Below, one piece after another: positions 45,900 through 56,754 of a stretch of 64,000 bases of DNA. Under the pieces are notes generated by a model. That model saw only the letters and a program-made list of their open reading frames with translations, was not told where the DNA came from and made no database searches. Each line of letters opens with the position of its first letter. Position 1 is the stretch's first letter. The position numbers and the translations under genes were made by a program. Source of the stretch: Alopecurus myosuroides (taxonomy: Eukaryota > Streptophyta > Magnoliopsida > Poales > Poaceae); contig CM054058.1 of NCBI GenBank assembly GCA_028641055.1, forward strand, positions 243,150,187 to 243,214,186, in the 5' to 3' direction.

Positions 45900-47273
45900 A
45901 TATCATCGATTCAAGGAGCTTGACTTGGGGATCTTGCACACACCCCTAGAGTTGACTATGCGTTTGGGTTTAGGTGTAGGCATGGACATAGGGAGGGTGT
46001 TATCCTAACACATTGGGTTCTCCCTCCCCCCATTATGCCCAAAGCAAAAAAAAATCATTGTTATCTCTCTACTTTTAATGATGAATTGTGAGCTTCAATG
46101 TTGAGAAGTGGCAATCCACCCAAGATATATCTTCGCGGCGACATACCATGATCTCTTACATAGTGGCTTAGGCCACCAACCTCTTCTCTTGAAGAGTTGG
46201 TTCTTAGTTGTTATATTTGCTTCTTCAAAGTTTTGGTTATTATGAACACTACTCCTTGTTGCTATTTTCCCTCTTAATGTTGTTTTTCTCCAAGGAGTAG
46301 GACTAGGGAACTCTATCCCATCGTGTGTCTTTGTTGCCTATCTGTCTTGTCTCTTCATCTAAATGCATATGCCTTACTCCACACAAGTCACACAATTCCA
46401 TAGCTGTTCCTCTCTGTCATTTCTGACCTGATCTGGATCAAATCCATAAATCTCGGAATTTTTTCGAGTAGGCCGGAATGAATCCAAAAATTCTCAGATT
46501 TTTTCGACTCAGTCGGAATCAATCCGGGACTTCTGGAATCATTCTAGGCCAGCCGGATTCTCTCTGGACCATTCCGGGGGTAACAAGATCCGCCTATAAG
46601 AGGCAGGTTGCACGGTCAGGAGAGGTTCTTTTCCTCTCATATTCCTCTCCTCTCCTACCTTAGCCAACAATATTCACCCCAAATCATCCCCTTGCCCTAG
46701 GAAGGGATTTTGGATCCCCTCTTTGTAAAGGATTCACTCCATGGAAGGTATTTTGGATTGCCCCCCTATCTTTCTCGTTTTTGTTGGATGGATTTTGTTC
46801 TAGATGCAATCTTGACCTAGGGTTGATCTAGATTTCGAATTCTATTCATCTATCTCACCTAGGCTAGTTCATCTTAGGTCTAGATCTATATCCTCCTTGT
46901 CAAAATCCATGTTTTCCTAAACATTAGTCTCCATCAATGACCACCTAGGACCTATCCCTCGTATTCTCTACATTTGGTGAAGTTTTTGAGCCAAGTAGTC
47001 AAGATTTCGTGGAAGTTTAGATTCAGATCAAAGTTCCTAGAATTATTCTGAAATGTCGAAACCCTTCCGGGCATCCGGAATGATCCGACATTCGGAATGA
47101 ATCCAGAAATTCCGGATTGAATCCGGATGGTTCCAAAAATCCGGAAAACTTGCACTTCATCTAACTTAGGGCATTTGTTTCTCCATTTGGCATATGCACT
47201 TACCCCCATGCTACCTATTTATGTCATCTATTCACAGGTGAAGGCTCTCGTGGTGGTACCGTTTGCAAGATAA
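45900..47273 (+). other. Copia spacer between RNase H and the extra ORF
   Basis: No ORF is supported. Two clusters of imperfect CGGAAT/ATTCCG motifs occur at 46435-46580 and 47050-47145. Pyrimidine runs ending in CAG (47236) and in CTGCAG near 47318 could be splice acceptors for the following ORF. Confidence 0.5.
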
Positions 47274-47390
47274 AGTCCACTATCACTCATAGGGACTGGG
47301 GGTTCTCGCCCTCTGCAGGGTCGCGGTCTAGGTGGTCGTCCTATCGATGGTCATGATGATGGCCTGGTTGAGCATCTGCCTGAGGGAAAT

Positions 47391-48505
47391 ATGAAGCAGT
47401 ACTCTATGGGTCAGTGGAAGCATGTCAAGAAGAAGAATCCTTACTGCTTTCCTGAGACCACTTCCGAGGATCTCCGTTTCTGCACCAACCTTCAGCTGAA
47501 GGCATGGGAAGATTTCTATTCCACTCTTGCTCCTCCTGTCTGTGAGCAATCTCTAGTGGATATGGCCTTCTATAATCTGCACAAGACTAGAGAACTTCGC
47601 CATGCTCATGAGTGTTTGGTCAAGTTGAATGGTGCACCACTTCTGGAGATCGAGCATGAGTACTATCCTAATCTGGTTGCCCAGTTCTACTGCATGGTGC
47701 ACTTCAAGGGTGATGCGGTGTGCTCCATGACTTGGATGTGTGGTGATCAGAATATAAGCAGTAATTTGTCTGAGTTTGCTACGCTCTGGGATATTCGTGG
47801 AAGACCACTTGGGGACATCGTGGTTACCATGTTCACGATGCTTCTGAGTATGATAACTCCATATTGGAGTTTTTCTATCCTCCTGAGGCTCATGTTAAGC
47901 ACTTTCCCTTCAACTCTGACATGTATCCATTCTATAATGTGTTGCCCAGGATCTTTTGCTCCACTCTTATGGTCAAAGCTGGAGATTATTCAGCTATTAT
48001 GGCTTACATGGTCAACCTAATGTTCCTCACCCAGCTCAAGAACCAACAGAAGGTTGATGTGACGGACTTTCTCTATCGTGAGATTTGCTTGAGAATCCTA
48101 GAAAAGAGGAAGCTAGCTTATGGTGGTTATATTCATAGGTTCGTCAACTCAAAGGTTGGTGAAGAAATCATGGAGCTTTTCCCGGTGGTTAAACCAAAGA
48201 AGGTCATTCTTTCCCTTATTCGTGGTCTGGAGATTCACGAGTTTGCAAAAGCCATGGTGAAGATATCTTATGCTCCTCCTTCTGGTTCCTCTAGTGGTGG
48301 CTCTCAGCGTCAGTCTTCTAGTGGCATTGCAAAGTTCTTCAAGGCTATGTTCAGTATGTGCAGTGATACTAGGGTTATATCTCATGAGGCTAGGGATCTA
48401 GCCAAGGAGACTAGGCGTATTCAGAATACTAACAGGAGGAATGCTGGTATTGAAGTGCCCGCTGATCCTCCCTCTCTTGCTGCTGTTGATATTGTTCCGG
48501 TTTAA
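47391..48505 (+). pseudogene. Extra 3' ORF of the copia element (plant transposon protein-like), frameshifted
   Basis: The first frame (ATG at 47391; open from 47274) reads LQLKAWEDFYSTLAPPV, then NLVAQFYCMVHFKGDAVCSMTWM and SSNLSEFATLWDI. This pattern resembles the putative plant transposon protein family seen in extra ORFs of grass retrotransposons. A frameshift near 47805 moves the reading to a second frame (to 48505) with VLPRIFCSTLMVKAGDYSAIMAYMVNLM and a C-terminal Ser/Gly-rich then charged region. SIRE-lineage copia elements often have such a third ORF, sometimes called env-like. I see no signal peptide. Function is unknown. Confidence 0.65.
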
Positions 48506-49155
48506 GATGCCATAGATATGTGATGATGAATTCTAATTTGGGGTACCTCCAGCTGATGGGGAAGATGATGAAGAGTCTGATGATGAGGATGACTTTGATC
48601 CTGTTGGCGACCGTGGTGGCAATGAGAAGGATGAAGAGCTTTATGATAAGGAGCAAGACGATGAAGAAGAAGACCTCGAGTGATCTCTTGGTATGCTAGT
48701 TTAACTCTTTTTCACCTTTTTGGCGTCTTGATGCCAAAGGGGGAGAAGGAGTTCCCTATTTAGGTTATCACGGGATTTGCAAGGGTGGGGGCACAAGTTT
48801 CTTGCTTTTTCGATTCGATCTTATAGGCTTGTGCTCCGGTTTACTTCCTTTGTTGAGAACATTTTCTTTATGTTGTGTGTGGAACCTGTGTCACCCTTGC
48901 CCATGTTTAAGTTATTATCCTTAAAACTATATGCTTGCATGTTTATTATTGTTCTTTCCTATACGCAATTGTTGTGAACTTGCTTAGATTGCTTGGTTTC
49001 TAAAACATAGGGGGAGGAAAGCCTAAGTGTCGTGTGCCTCTCCGGTGCACATATCTAGGGGGAGCCCGTCTATTTTTTGAAGACCGTTACAGGTTGTTCA
49101 CCTTGAAATCTTAGTGAATCTTTATGTTGTCATAAAACAACAAAAAAGGGGAGAT
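48506..49155 (+). other. 3' non-coding region and polypurine tract of the copia element
   Basis: An acidic tail-like stretch (48540-48680, GATGATGAGGATGAC) follows the ORF. CAAAGGGGGAGAAGG at 48735 and AAAAAAGGGGAGATT at 49142-49156 are polypurine tracts; the second adjoins the 3' LTR start. Confidence 0.6.
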
Positions 49156-49415
49156 TTAAAGAGCATTTTCGAATCCCTTGAGTTTTGTGTGTTTGTTAAC
49201 AACATAAACAATAGCTAACCGTGTGTTGAATGTTTAAGGTACATATATTATCAGCACAAAGCGGTGTCAAAGTTATGCTGAAGGATAAAAAGATTGCGGG
49301 TTGTTTTCCCGCGAAAGAGAGGTTTCTGTGGGCATTCGGAATGATTCCGGATTGGCCGCAAAAACCTCTGTTAGGATCTAGACTCATTCCAGAAGTCGGA
49401 TCATTTCCGGATTCA
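49156..49415 (+). repeat. Start of the copia 3' LTR, truncated
   Basis: It starts TTAAAGAGCAT, matching the TGAAAGAGCAT start of the inverted copia LTR at 4557 apart from the second base. It contains more CGGAAT/ATTCCG motifs (49335-49412) and is cut by the gypsy LTR at 49416. Confidence 0.5.
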
Positions 49416-52177
49416 TGTAGTAGTACAGCCCATCATAGGCTATACTTTTGCGTGTAGTACTGGCCCCTGGACCGTTCACCAGCACACACAACACAGATAG
49501 TAATCAAAGGAAACAAATGTATTGAATACTATCGAATATCCAGAGTAAAGTAATTTATTACAAACTGCATAGTGAAACGCTAGCTCAAAATAATTATTAA
49601 TAGCACAACAAAGCAGCGGTAGACCTCCATCTTCTTGTTGGCACGCCATAGGCGAACAAAGGTTGATGTGAAGCCTCGAAAACCTACGAAAACTAATCCG
49701 AATCCGAATAACCTGCACGTTGGAATATGCAGCCCCCAAAAGGAGGTCAGATCATTCTGAGCAATGGTGGCAAGTGACACTCTGGTGGTATATAAATGGC
49801 AAGTGCTAGTCTACATGCATATTTGGCTGGTGGAGTTTCTAGGCTAATTTTCATAAAGGCATTTTACCTATCATTTATTAGAAGTTGATTTTTTCACATA
49901 ATTAGACACTTTGGTTGATAGCAAAGTGCTCCTACCCTTTGGATTAGCACACTGAAACACCATCAGGCACTTCTCCAATAACCCATAGTCAAATTGGTAG
50001 TAATTAACAAAACAAGATGAACAAGATATGTCATGTCTCCCATCTAGTTGATGAATTGTCCCTAACCAATGGAACACGGCTAAGATCTTAGTTTTAACCC
50101 TCGCGAGGTTTGTGCCCTTTACCCGTGTTGCCCAATCGACCCCAAACACCATGATACACCATTAGTACCACGGAAGGAAAGAAGATTAAGCCATAACTCA
50201 TAAGAAGTAGATCCCCAAACCCTCCACGAACCGGACCATCCTACCACTATTCTACATCTCTGGACACGTTGGGTTCGAGTCACCACCACCTACAAATTAT
50301 GTCTAGCCCATACTTATATGAAACACGGCTGCACGAAAGAACAACTACATAAAGAAACTAAGCATAATCTCAAGATACTGGGCGGTGGTCCCCACCAAAC
50401 TTTGTACTCTGATGACATGCTAGCAATCCGCCTAGTGGTTAATTAATTATCATGTTTTTTCATAAGCAATTAAAATAACAAGCAATACTTTAACATGATA
50501 ATAATCCCAACCACGATATCTATAGCATGGCTAAGCAATCTACAAGTACGATGTTTGCGTAACAATGGATTGCTACAAACTAGGGTAACATATGATCACT
50601 CCACTTGGGTGTTAGTGAAGCAATCTAGCATAGAGATATCACTCAACTCCTACTCATGCATAACTACTATAAAGATCTAATGCATATAGTAAAATAGAGG
50701 GTTCATGCGTGTCACTTGCCTTGGCAACACGAGCAGCTGTTCACACAGTCCTCGCAACCGCACTCGTTGTAATCGTTGTAATCTACACGTAGCAATAAAC
50801 ATACATAAGCAATAAGACATAACAATATGCAACACATGCATGCATGAAAGTTTAATGATGTAAAAATAGATATACTATTATTCTCTGGTTGTTAATGACA
50901 TGTATGATGCAAGAAAAGTCTTTTTGTTGCAAAGAAAATAATTAAGGCAATTATAAAGATTTAATAAGGCTAGATTAAGAACATGCAAGATCTAACTTGA
51001 ATTAAACATCTATAAAAATTAATGTTATTTTTCCTGGATAGATCTAATCAAAACAAGATTATACAAAAAAGATTTGATGAAATTTGAGCTACGGTTGATT
51101 TTATATGATTTAAAAATCCTAAAAAGCATATTTGAAAACAGAAAATAAATATAGGTCAAAACATAGATTTGATTGTGTAGATGGATAGATCTCCTTTTTC
51201 TCTTTCGTTTGGTATATTATATGCATAATTTGGAGCTATAGATCTAAAGATATTGATTTTACAAGATTTAAACAAAATATGGAATTTAAAAAAAAACGAA
51301 AAATTGTCCGGTTTGACCGTGCTGACGCATGCACGACGTCAGCATGACGTCAGTGCGGCCGTTGACCGCGGTAAGATCTGATCTGAGCCGTCGGATCGAG
51401 ATCCGACGGCCCAGGACGGATCGCATCGGGAGCTCACCGGAATTTGGCCGGCGGCGGCGCGGGCGTAGATGGCGGCAGCGTGGGCACCGGCGCGTTCCTC
51501 TCCTCCTCGCGAGCTCGGGGGTGGTGGCGGCAGTGGCTATCGGGGCAGGAGTCGCCGGCGGCGGGCTAGGGTTTCGAGGGGCGGCGCGCGGCTCTCGACG
51601 TGGCGTGGACATCGAGGCGGGGGGGGGGGCAGTATTTAAGGGGCGGATGGCGTGCGGGAGGGGGCAGATCGAGGCGTGGCCGGCGCGGATTCCGCGCGGC
51701 GGCGGTTCTCGTCTCCGTAATCGGAACGGAGTCCGGCGGGCTGAAGTCAGCCGTGACGTCATGGGCGGGGCCCACGCGTCAGCGACGCGTCACGTTTTTT
51801 TTTGATCAAAACTTCCGCGACGAGGCGGTACGTGCTGGGCTGGGCTGGCTCGGCCGGCCCGTTCTGTTTTTTTTATAAAAACCAAAATGCTTATAACTTT
51901 TGAAATACAAAGCCAAATTGAGTCAAACAAATTTAATTTTTTTTGAAATTTGAAAACCTATCACCCTAGTCTATTTTGAAGGGGATTTTTGGAAAAGATA
52001 AAAATAATAAAATAGTTTGGCTTATAATGCCTTATAGAAGAATTTGGTTTCTTTCAAACATGATTTATTTTTGGGGGTTCCAATGCAACAAACAAAATGC
52101 AATTTTTTTTAACCATGCCATGCTATGCATATGCTCTAAATGCAAAACATTCCAAATGTAAGATTTGGGATGTTACA
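49416..52177 (-). repeat. 3' LTR of the decayed chromovirus
   Basis: The right edge is firm: on the minus strand it starts TGTAACATCCCAAATC at 52177, next to the polypurine tract (rc of 52178-52193, AAGGGGTTAG). The left edge at TGTAGTAGTACAG (49416) is inferred from the end of copia-like sequence. A TATA-like CTTAAATACT (minus) lies at 51631-51640 beside a run of 10 or more G at 51619-51629 and a GC-rich core at 51300-51800. ORFs in that core are chance frames. Confidence 0.65.
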
Positions 52178-52187
52178 GACTAACCCC

Positions 52188-55100
52188 TTAAGATGAAGCT
52201 CGCCCTCGAGCTTCAGAGTGGCTAGCAAATAGGTGTGGGTGGTCTTCTCGAAGATCCTCCTCTCGTTCCCACGTAGCTTCCTCTTCGGTGTGATGGCTCC
52301 ACTGAACCTTGCAAAATTTTATCGTCTTGGTCCGTGTCATTCTCTCCATTGTATCTAAAATTCTGACAGGTTTTTCCTCATACGTGAGATCACTCTCCAA
52401 CTGAACCTCCTCCAGCGGAATTGTATCTCTTAATGGTGTATTTGCCATTTCTGGGTGACACCTCTTCAATTGAGACACATGGAACACCTCATGGACGTTA
52501 GACAATCCTTCTGGCAATTCCAACTGATAGGCTACCTCTCCCTTGCGTGACAGAACCTTATACGGTCCAATGAAACGCGGTGCTAGCTTTCCCTTAATTC
52601 CAAAACGCTTAACTCCGCGCAGTGGCGATACTCTTAGATATGCCCTATCACTAATCTCGTATGTCACTTCCCTATGCTTAGAATAAGCATAACTCTTCTG
52701 TCTTGATTGAGCTACCTTCAACCTATCGCGAATCAGTCTAACCTTCTCCTCAGCGTCCTTGATAAGGTCGGGACCAAAGAAACTACGTTCTCCTACTCCA
52801 TCCCATAACAAAGGAGTCCTGCACTTCTTGCCGTATAGTGCTTCGAATGGGGCCATCTCTATGCTAGACTGATAGCTATTTTTGTAGGAAAACTCCGCCT
52901 AAGATAAACTCTCATCCCAACTAGAGCCATAATCCAGAGCGCAAGCTCTCAACATATCCTCTAGGATCTGGTTCACTCTCTCTATCTGACCATCCGTCTG
53001 AGGGTGAAATGCTGTGCTGAACGCTAGTCTTGTTCCTAATGTTTCATGCAACTCACGCCAGAAATGTGATGTGAATTGTGTTCCTCTATCAGACACAATT
53101 CCCTTTGGTACTCCATGTGCACAGATGATCCTGCTCATGTATAGCTTAGCCAATTTGGCGCCGGTGTAGGTGGTCTTCACTGGTATGAAATGAGCCACCT
53201 TAGTCAAGTGATCGACCACTACCCAAATAGAATCATAGCCAGACCTAGTTCTAGGAAATACGGTGATAAAATCCATCCCAATCTTATCCCATTTCCAATC
53301 TGGTATTGGTAATGGCTGCAATAATCCTGCCGGCTTCTGATGTTCTGCTTTTACTCTACTGCACACATCACATAATGCAATGTACTCCGCGATGTCCTTC
53401 TTCAAGTTATTCCACCAAAATCTTTCTTTCAGATCCATGTACATCTTGGTATTCCCCGGGTGTATGGAATATGGTGAGTCATGAGCTTCTTGGAATATCA
53501 GCTTTCTAATTTCAGGATCCTGCGGTTTCACAAATACGCTTCCCGAACCATAATGTACCATCGGCATCTTCATGAAACTCCTTCATCTTTCCTTCACTCA
53601 TTTTCTCCCTTATTTCCTTTATTTCTTCATCATCCTTTTGGGCTCCCTTGATCTTGTCCATCAGTGTTGGCGTTACCTCCATGGTTGCCAAATACCCTTC
53701 ATTCACTAATTCCAAACGGAGAGACTTGAGTTGTTCACACAATTCATCTGGTAACTCCCCTGCAGCGAGTCCATTCACATATCCCTTGCGACTTAATGCG
53801 TCTGCCACGACATTAGCCTTCCCTGGGTGGTATTGGAGGTTCAAATTGTAGTCCTTTATCAACTCCAACCATCTCCTCTGCCTCATATTCAGCTCCTTTT
53901 GAGTGAATATATATTTCAAACTCTTGTGATCCGTAAAGATGTCACATTTCTTGCCCATGAGATAATGTCTCCATGTCCTGAGGGCATGTACAACTGAAGC
54001 TAGCTCTAAATCATGAGTCGGGTAATTCTTCTCGTGATTTTTGAGCTGTCGTGATGTGTATGCAACTACTCTCCCATCTTGCATCAATACACTACCCAGT
54101 TCTCGACGTGAAGCGTCACAGTATACTTGGAAATCCTTCTGGAGATCCAGTAAGCATAGAACTGGTGCTGTTACTAATCGTTGCTTCATTTCTTGGAAAT
54201 TAGTTTCACAATCCTCGGTCCATAAGAACTTCTTTTCCTTCTTCAGCAATTCTGTCATTGGTTTAGCAATCTTGGAGAAATTCTCAATGAACCTACGATA
54301 ATATCCCGCAAGTCCTAAGAAACTCCGGATATCCTTCACATTCTTTGGTGATTCCCACTCAGTTACAGCTGATACTTTGGCTTGATCTACTGCAATACCA
54401 TCTCCTGACACCACGTGTATTCAACCAAAACTCACATTTTCCAAACTTAGCATATAACTTATGTTCCCTTAGCTTTCCAAGAATCAAACGTAGGTGTCCT
54501 CCATGCTCCTCTTCGTTCTTGGAGTATACTAGAATATCATCTATGAACACTACTACAAACTTGTCCAAGAACTCCATGAATACATTGTTCATCATGCTCA
54601 AAAAGTATGCCGGGGCATTGGTCAATCCAAAAGACATGACGGTGTATTCATATAGACCATACCTTGTTGTAAAGGCGGTCTTTGGAATATCCTCCTTCCT
54701 AATCTGCAGCTGGTTGTATCCAGATCGCAAATCGATCTTAGAGAACACACTAGCTCCCTTCGGCTGATCAAATAAGTCATTGATGTTGGGGAGTGGGTAT
54801 TTGTTCTTTATCGTCACCTCATTCAGCGAACGATAGTCCATAACTAGACGCTATGTCTTATCCTTCTTTTCCACAAACAAAACTGGTGCTCCCCATGACG
54901 AGGAACTCCGCTGTATGAACCCTTTATCCAACTGCTCTCTAAGTTGTTTCTTGAGTTCCTTCAGTTCATCTACATCCATCTTGTACGGTCTCTTAGCTAT
55001 AGGTCTGGTTCCGGGTATCAAGTCAATGACAAACTCGATGTCCCTACCAGGTGGAATCCCTGGTAGTTCCTCCGGAAACACGTCGGGGTACTCCTTCACT

Positions 55101-55510
55101 AAGGGTACATCCTCTAGGCTAACCCCCTTAAGAGAATTCAACTTGGTATCATTAAGAACGTGCGTGGACCTATATCTGATTCTTCTTCCTTCAGGTGTCG
55201 TGAGTGTGATTGTTCTCTTGGCACAGTCTATCTGACCCTCATACTTTTCCATCCAATCCATTCCAATAATCACATCTAATCCTTGTGAATCCAACACTAT
55301 GAGATCTGTGGGGAAAGTGTGTGTTCCTATAGATAAGGCTAGTAGGCGACACCCCTGGGTTGATAGCATTTCCCCACCTGTAGAGCTAATTCTAATAGAC
55401 CTCTTAAGAACCTTAGTAGCTAGCTTATTTCTATCCACAAATGCCCTTGATATGAATGAATGCGCTGCTCCAGTATCAAATAGTACGAGTGCGATGTAAG
55501 TATTAACAAG
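52188..55510 (-). pseudogene. pol: Chromovirus protease, RT, RNase H, integrase and tail, decayed
   Basis: Minus-strand order: protease LFDTGAAHSF-type site near 55470, partly out of frame; then GMDWMEKYEGQID and FPEELPGIPPGRDIEF. RT follows with [24 protein letters not shown] and [10 protein letters not shown] (54841-54359), then RNase H with [12 protein letters not shown] (53512-54414), integrase with HDSPYSIHPGNTKMYMD, MDFITVFPRT, VSDRGTQF and ERVNQILED (52899-53573), and a chromodomain-like tail FCKVQWSHHTEEEATWE. Breaks: frameshift near 55490, UAG at 54851, a deletion and shift near 54415, a shift near 53525, UAG at 52899. The final stop at 52188 overlaps the polypurine tract. Confidence 0.87.
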
Positions 55511-56295
55511 AACTTACCGAGCATGAGGTCTGGTTCAGCTTGCACCTCCTCCATGTTCACATGGTTAATTGTTGCCTTCTGGGACATGTTGGCCTTGGTT
55601 CCCTCTACAGCCTTCTCCTCAGTGCATCTATCGGCGAAGTGTTCCGTTTTCTTGCATTTGTAGCATTGCACTTGGCTAAGGTCCTTCTTGAAGGTGTGGT
55701 TGTGGTTGCGGTTCTGTCCGTTGCCTCCCTGGTGCTGGTTGTTGCCTCTGTAGCCACTATTATTGTGACCATTCCCTCCATTGTGCTGGTGACCTCCACG
55801 ATGGTTGTGCCCATTTCCTCCAGTCTTGTGCTGTCCAGAGTTTCCACCGTTGTCATGGTGAGTGCGAATCCTCTGATGTGTGCCTGGGCTGTGGTTTCCT
55901 CCCATGTGTTTCCTCTTGCGCTTCTCAGCCTGTTTGTGTTTGCCCTCCAGTATGATAGCCTTGTCAACGAGTGACTGGAAGTTAGTGATGTGAACCACTA
56001 ACAGTTGAATGGCCAGCTCATCATTGAGGCCATCGAGGAACTTCTCGCTCCTCTTAGCATCGGTGTCCACATCCTCTGGTGCATAGCGAGCTAAGTTTCT
56101 AAACTCATCTATGTACTCAGTAACTGAGTGATGGTACTGTCGCAGGTTGCGGAATTCCCTCCTCTTGAGACTCATCACTCCAAACGATACATGGGCGTTG
56201 TGGAATCCTTCTTGGAACATATCTCAGGTGACCTCCTCAATGGGGTGACCACCACGAAGCAGCTTGTCCCTCCAGTAAGTGAGCGGCAACCTCAC
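55511..56295 (-). pseudogene. gag: Chromovirus gag fragment
   Basis: The frame starts abruptly at the LTR junction and has a stop at 56221-56223, then EGFHNAHVSFGVMSLKRREFRNLRQ and YIDEFRNLARYAPEDVDTD, typical of chromovirus gag. A long Gly/Asn/His-rich linker follows (GGHQHNGGNGHNNSGY). One CCHC zinc knuckle with C-x2-C-x4-H-x4-C spacing lies at about 55665-55623. The N-terminal half is missing because of the insertion at 56296. It is truncated and inactive. Confidence 0.83.
56291..56295 (+). repeat. Possible target duplication CTCAC (one side)
   Basis: It lies between broken gag and the inverted LTR end; the partner would be outside the window. Confidence 0.35.
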
Positions 56296-56754
56296 TGTCG
56301 CACCCGGACTTCTAGAGGATACTCACAGTCCGCTAAACAGTAGAACAAATGGCTTATGGGGCATACCGGCACCCGCATCTCAATATGAGCAGGCCAACAC
56401 GTAAACGTGTGACAACCATTCTCTACTATCCATCGTCTGCGTAAACCATCCCATAGAAATCAGGACACTTCCGTTGACGTACTCCATAACATACACACAT
56501 GGTACGTCAACGGCATTAGAACAAATGATATCACAACATATCTCTAAGATACAAAAGATTGAAATAAGTTGCAAATAGCTCTCCCTAGAGCAGAGATAGC
56601 AAATACAATCATCCAGAGGACACATGTCCCAACAATTCATCATTACAACACAGCGGAAGCATCCAAAATGTCTGAGTACAGACAAGATCCAAATAGGCCT
56701 AAGAGGCCGGAAACGAAAAGACGGAGCCCATCCACGATGTCTTGGATCCTGCCC
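56296..56754 (-). mobile_element. Inverted LTR end fragment, same family as 56755
   Basis: Plus TGTCGCACCC at 56296 is the reverse complement of the LTR end GGGTGCGACA (61330-61339). The whole 459 bases parallel, inverted, 60880-61339. It breaks gag of the decayed chromovirus and is itself interrupted at 56755 by the young plus-strand element. The remainder should lie right of the window. Confidence 0.82.

Larger units (their letters stand above)
4605..49415 (+). mobile_element. Plus-strand Ty1/copia element (SIRE/Maximus-like), interrupted
   Basis: The order on the plus strand is LTR end, Met-type primer site, gag with coiled coil, protease, integrase, RT, RNase H, an extra ORF, polypurine tract and the start of a 3' LTR. 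Integrase before RT defines copia; a long gag tail and an additional ORF after RNase H point to the SIRE/Maximus lineage. It is split by insertions at 7353-22773 and 23222-42975 and cut off at 49415 by another gypsy element. Every coding segment has stops or frameshifts, so this is an old host copy and the oldest layer of the nest. Confidence 0.8.
49416..56295 (-). mobile_element. Decayed minus-strand chromovirus, 5' end lost
   Basis: The 3' LTR (49416-52177), polypurine tract, pol and part of gag are present in minus-strand order. Gag is cut at 56295 by an inverted LTR, so the element's 5' LTR and primer site are not seen. Three frameshifts, three in-frame stops and a small deletion show it is inactive. 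It inserted into the copia 3' LTR. Confidence 0.82.

Noticed and set aside
51616..51630. Run of G as a possible quadruplex or tract
   Set aside because: A single homopolymer in a GC-rich LTR core; not next to an LTR edge, so not a polypurine tract. Length may also be a sequencing artefact.
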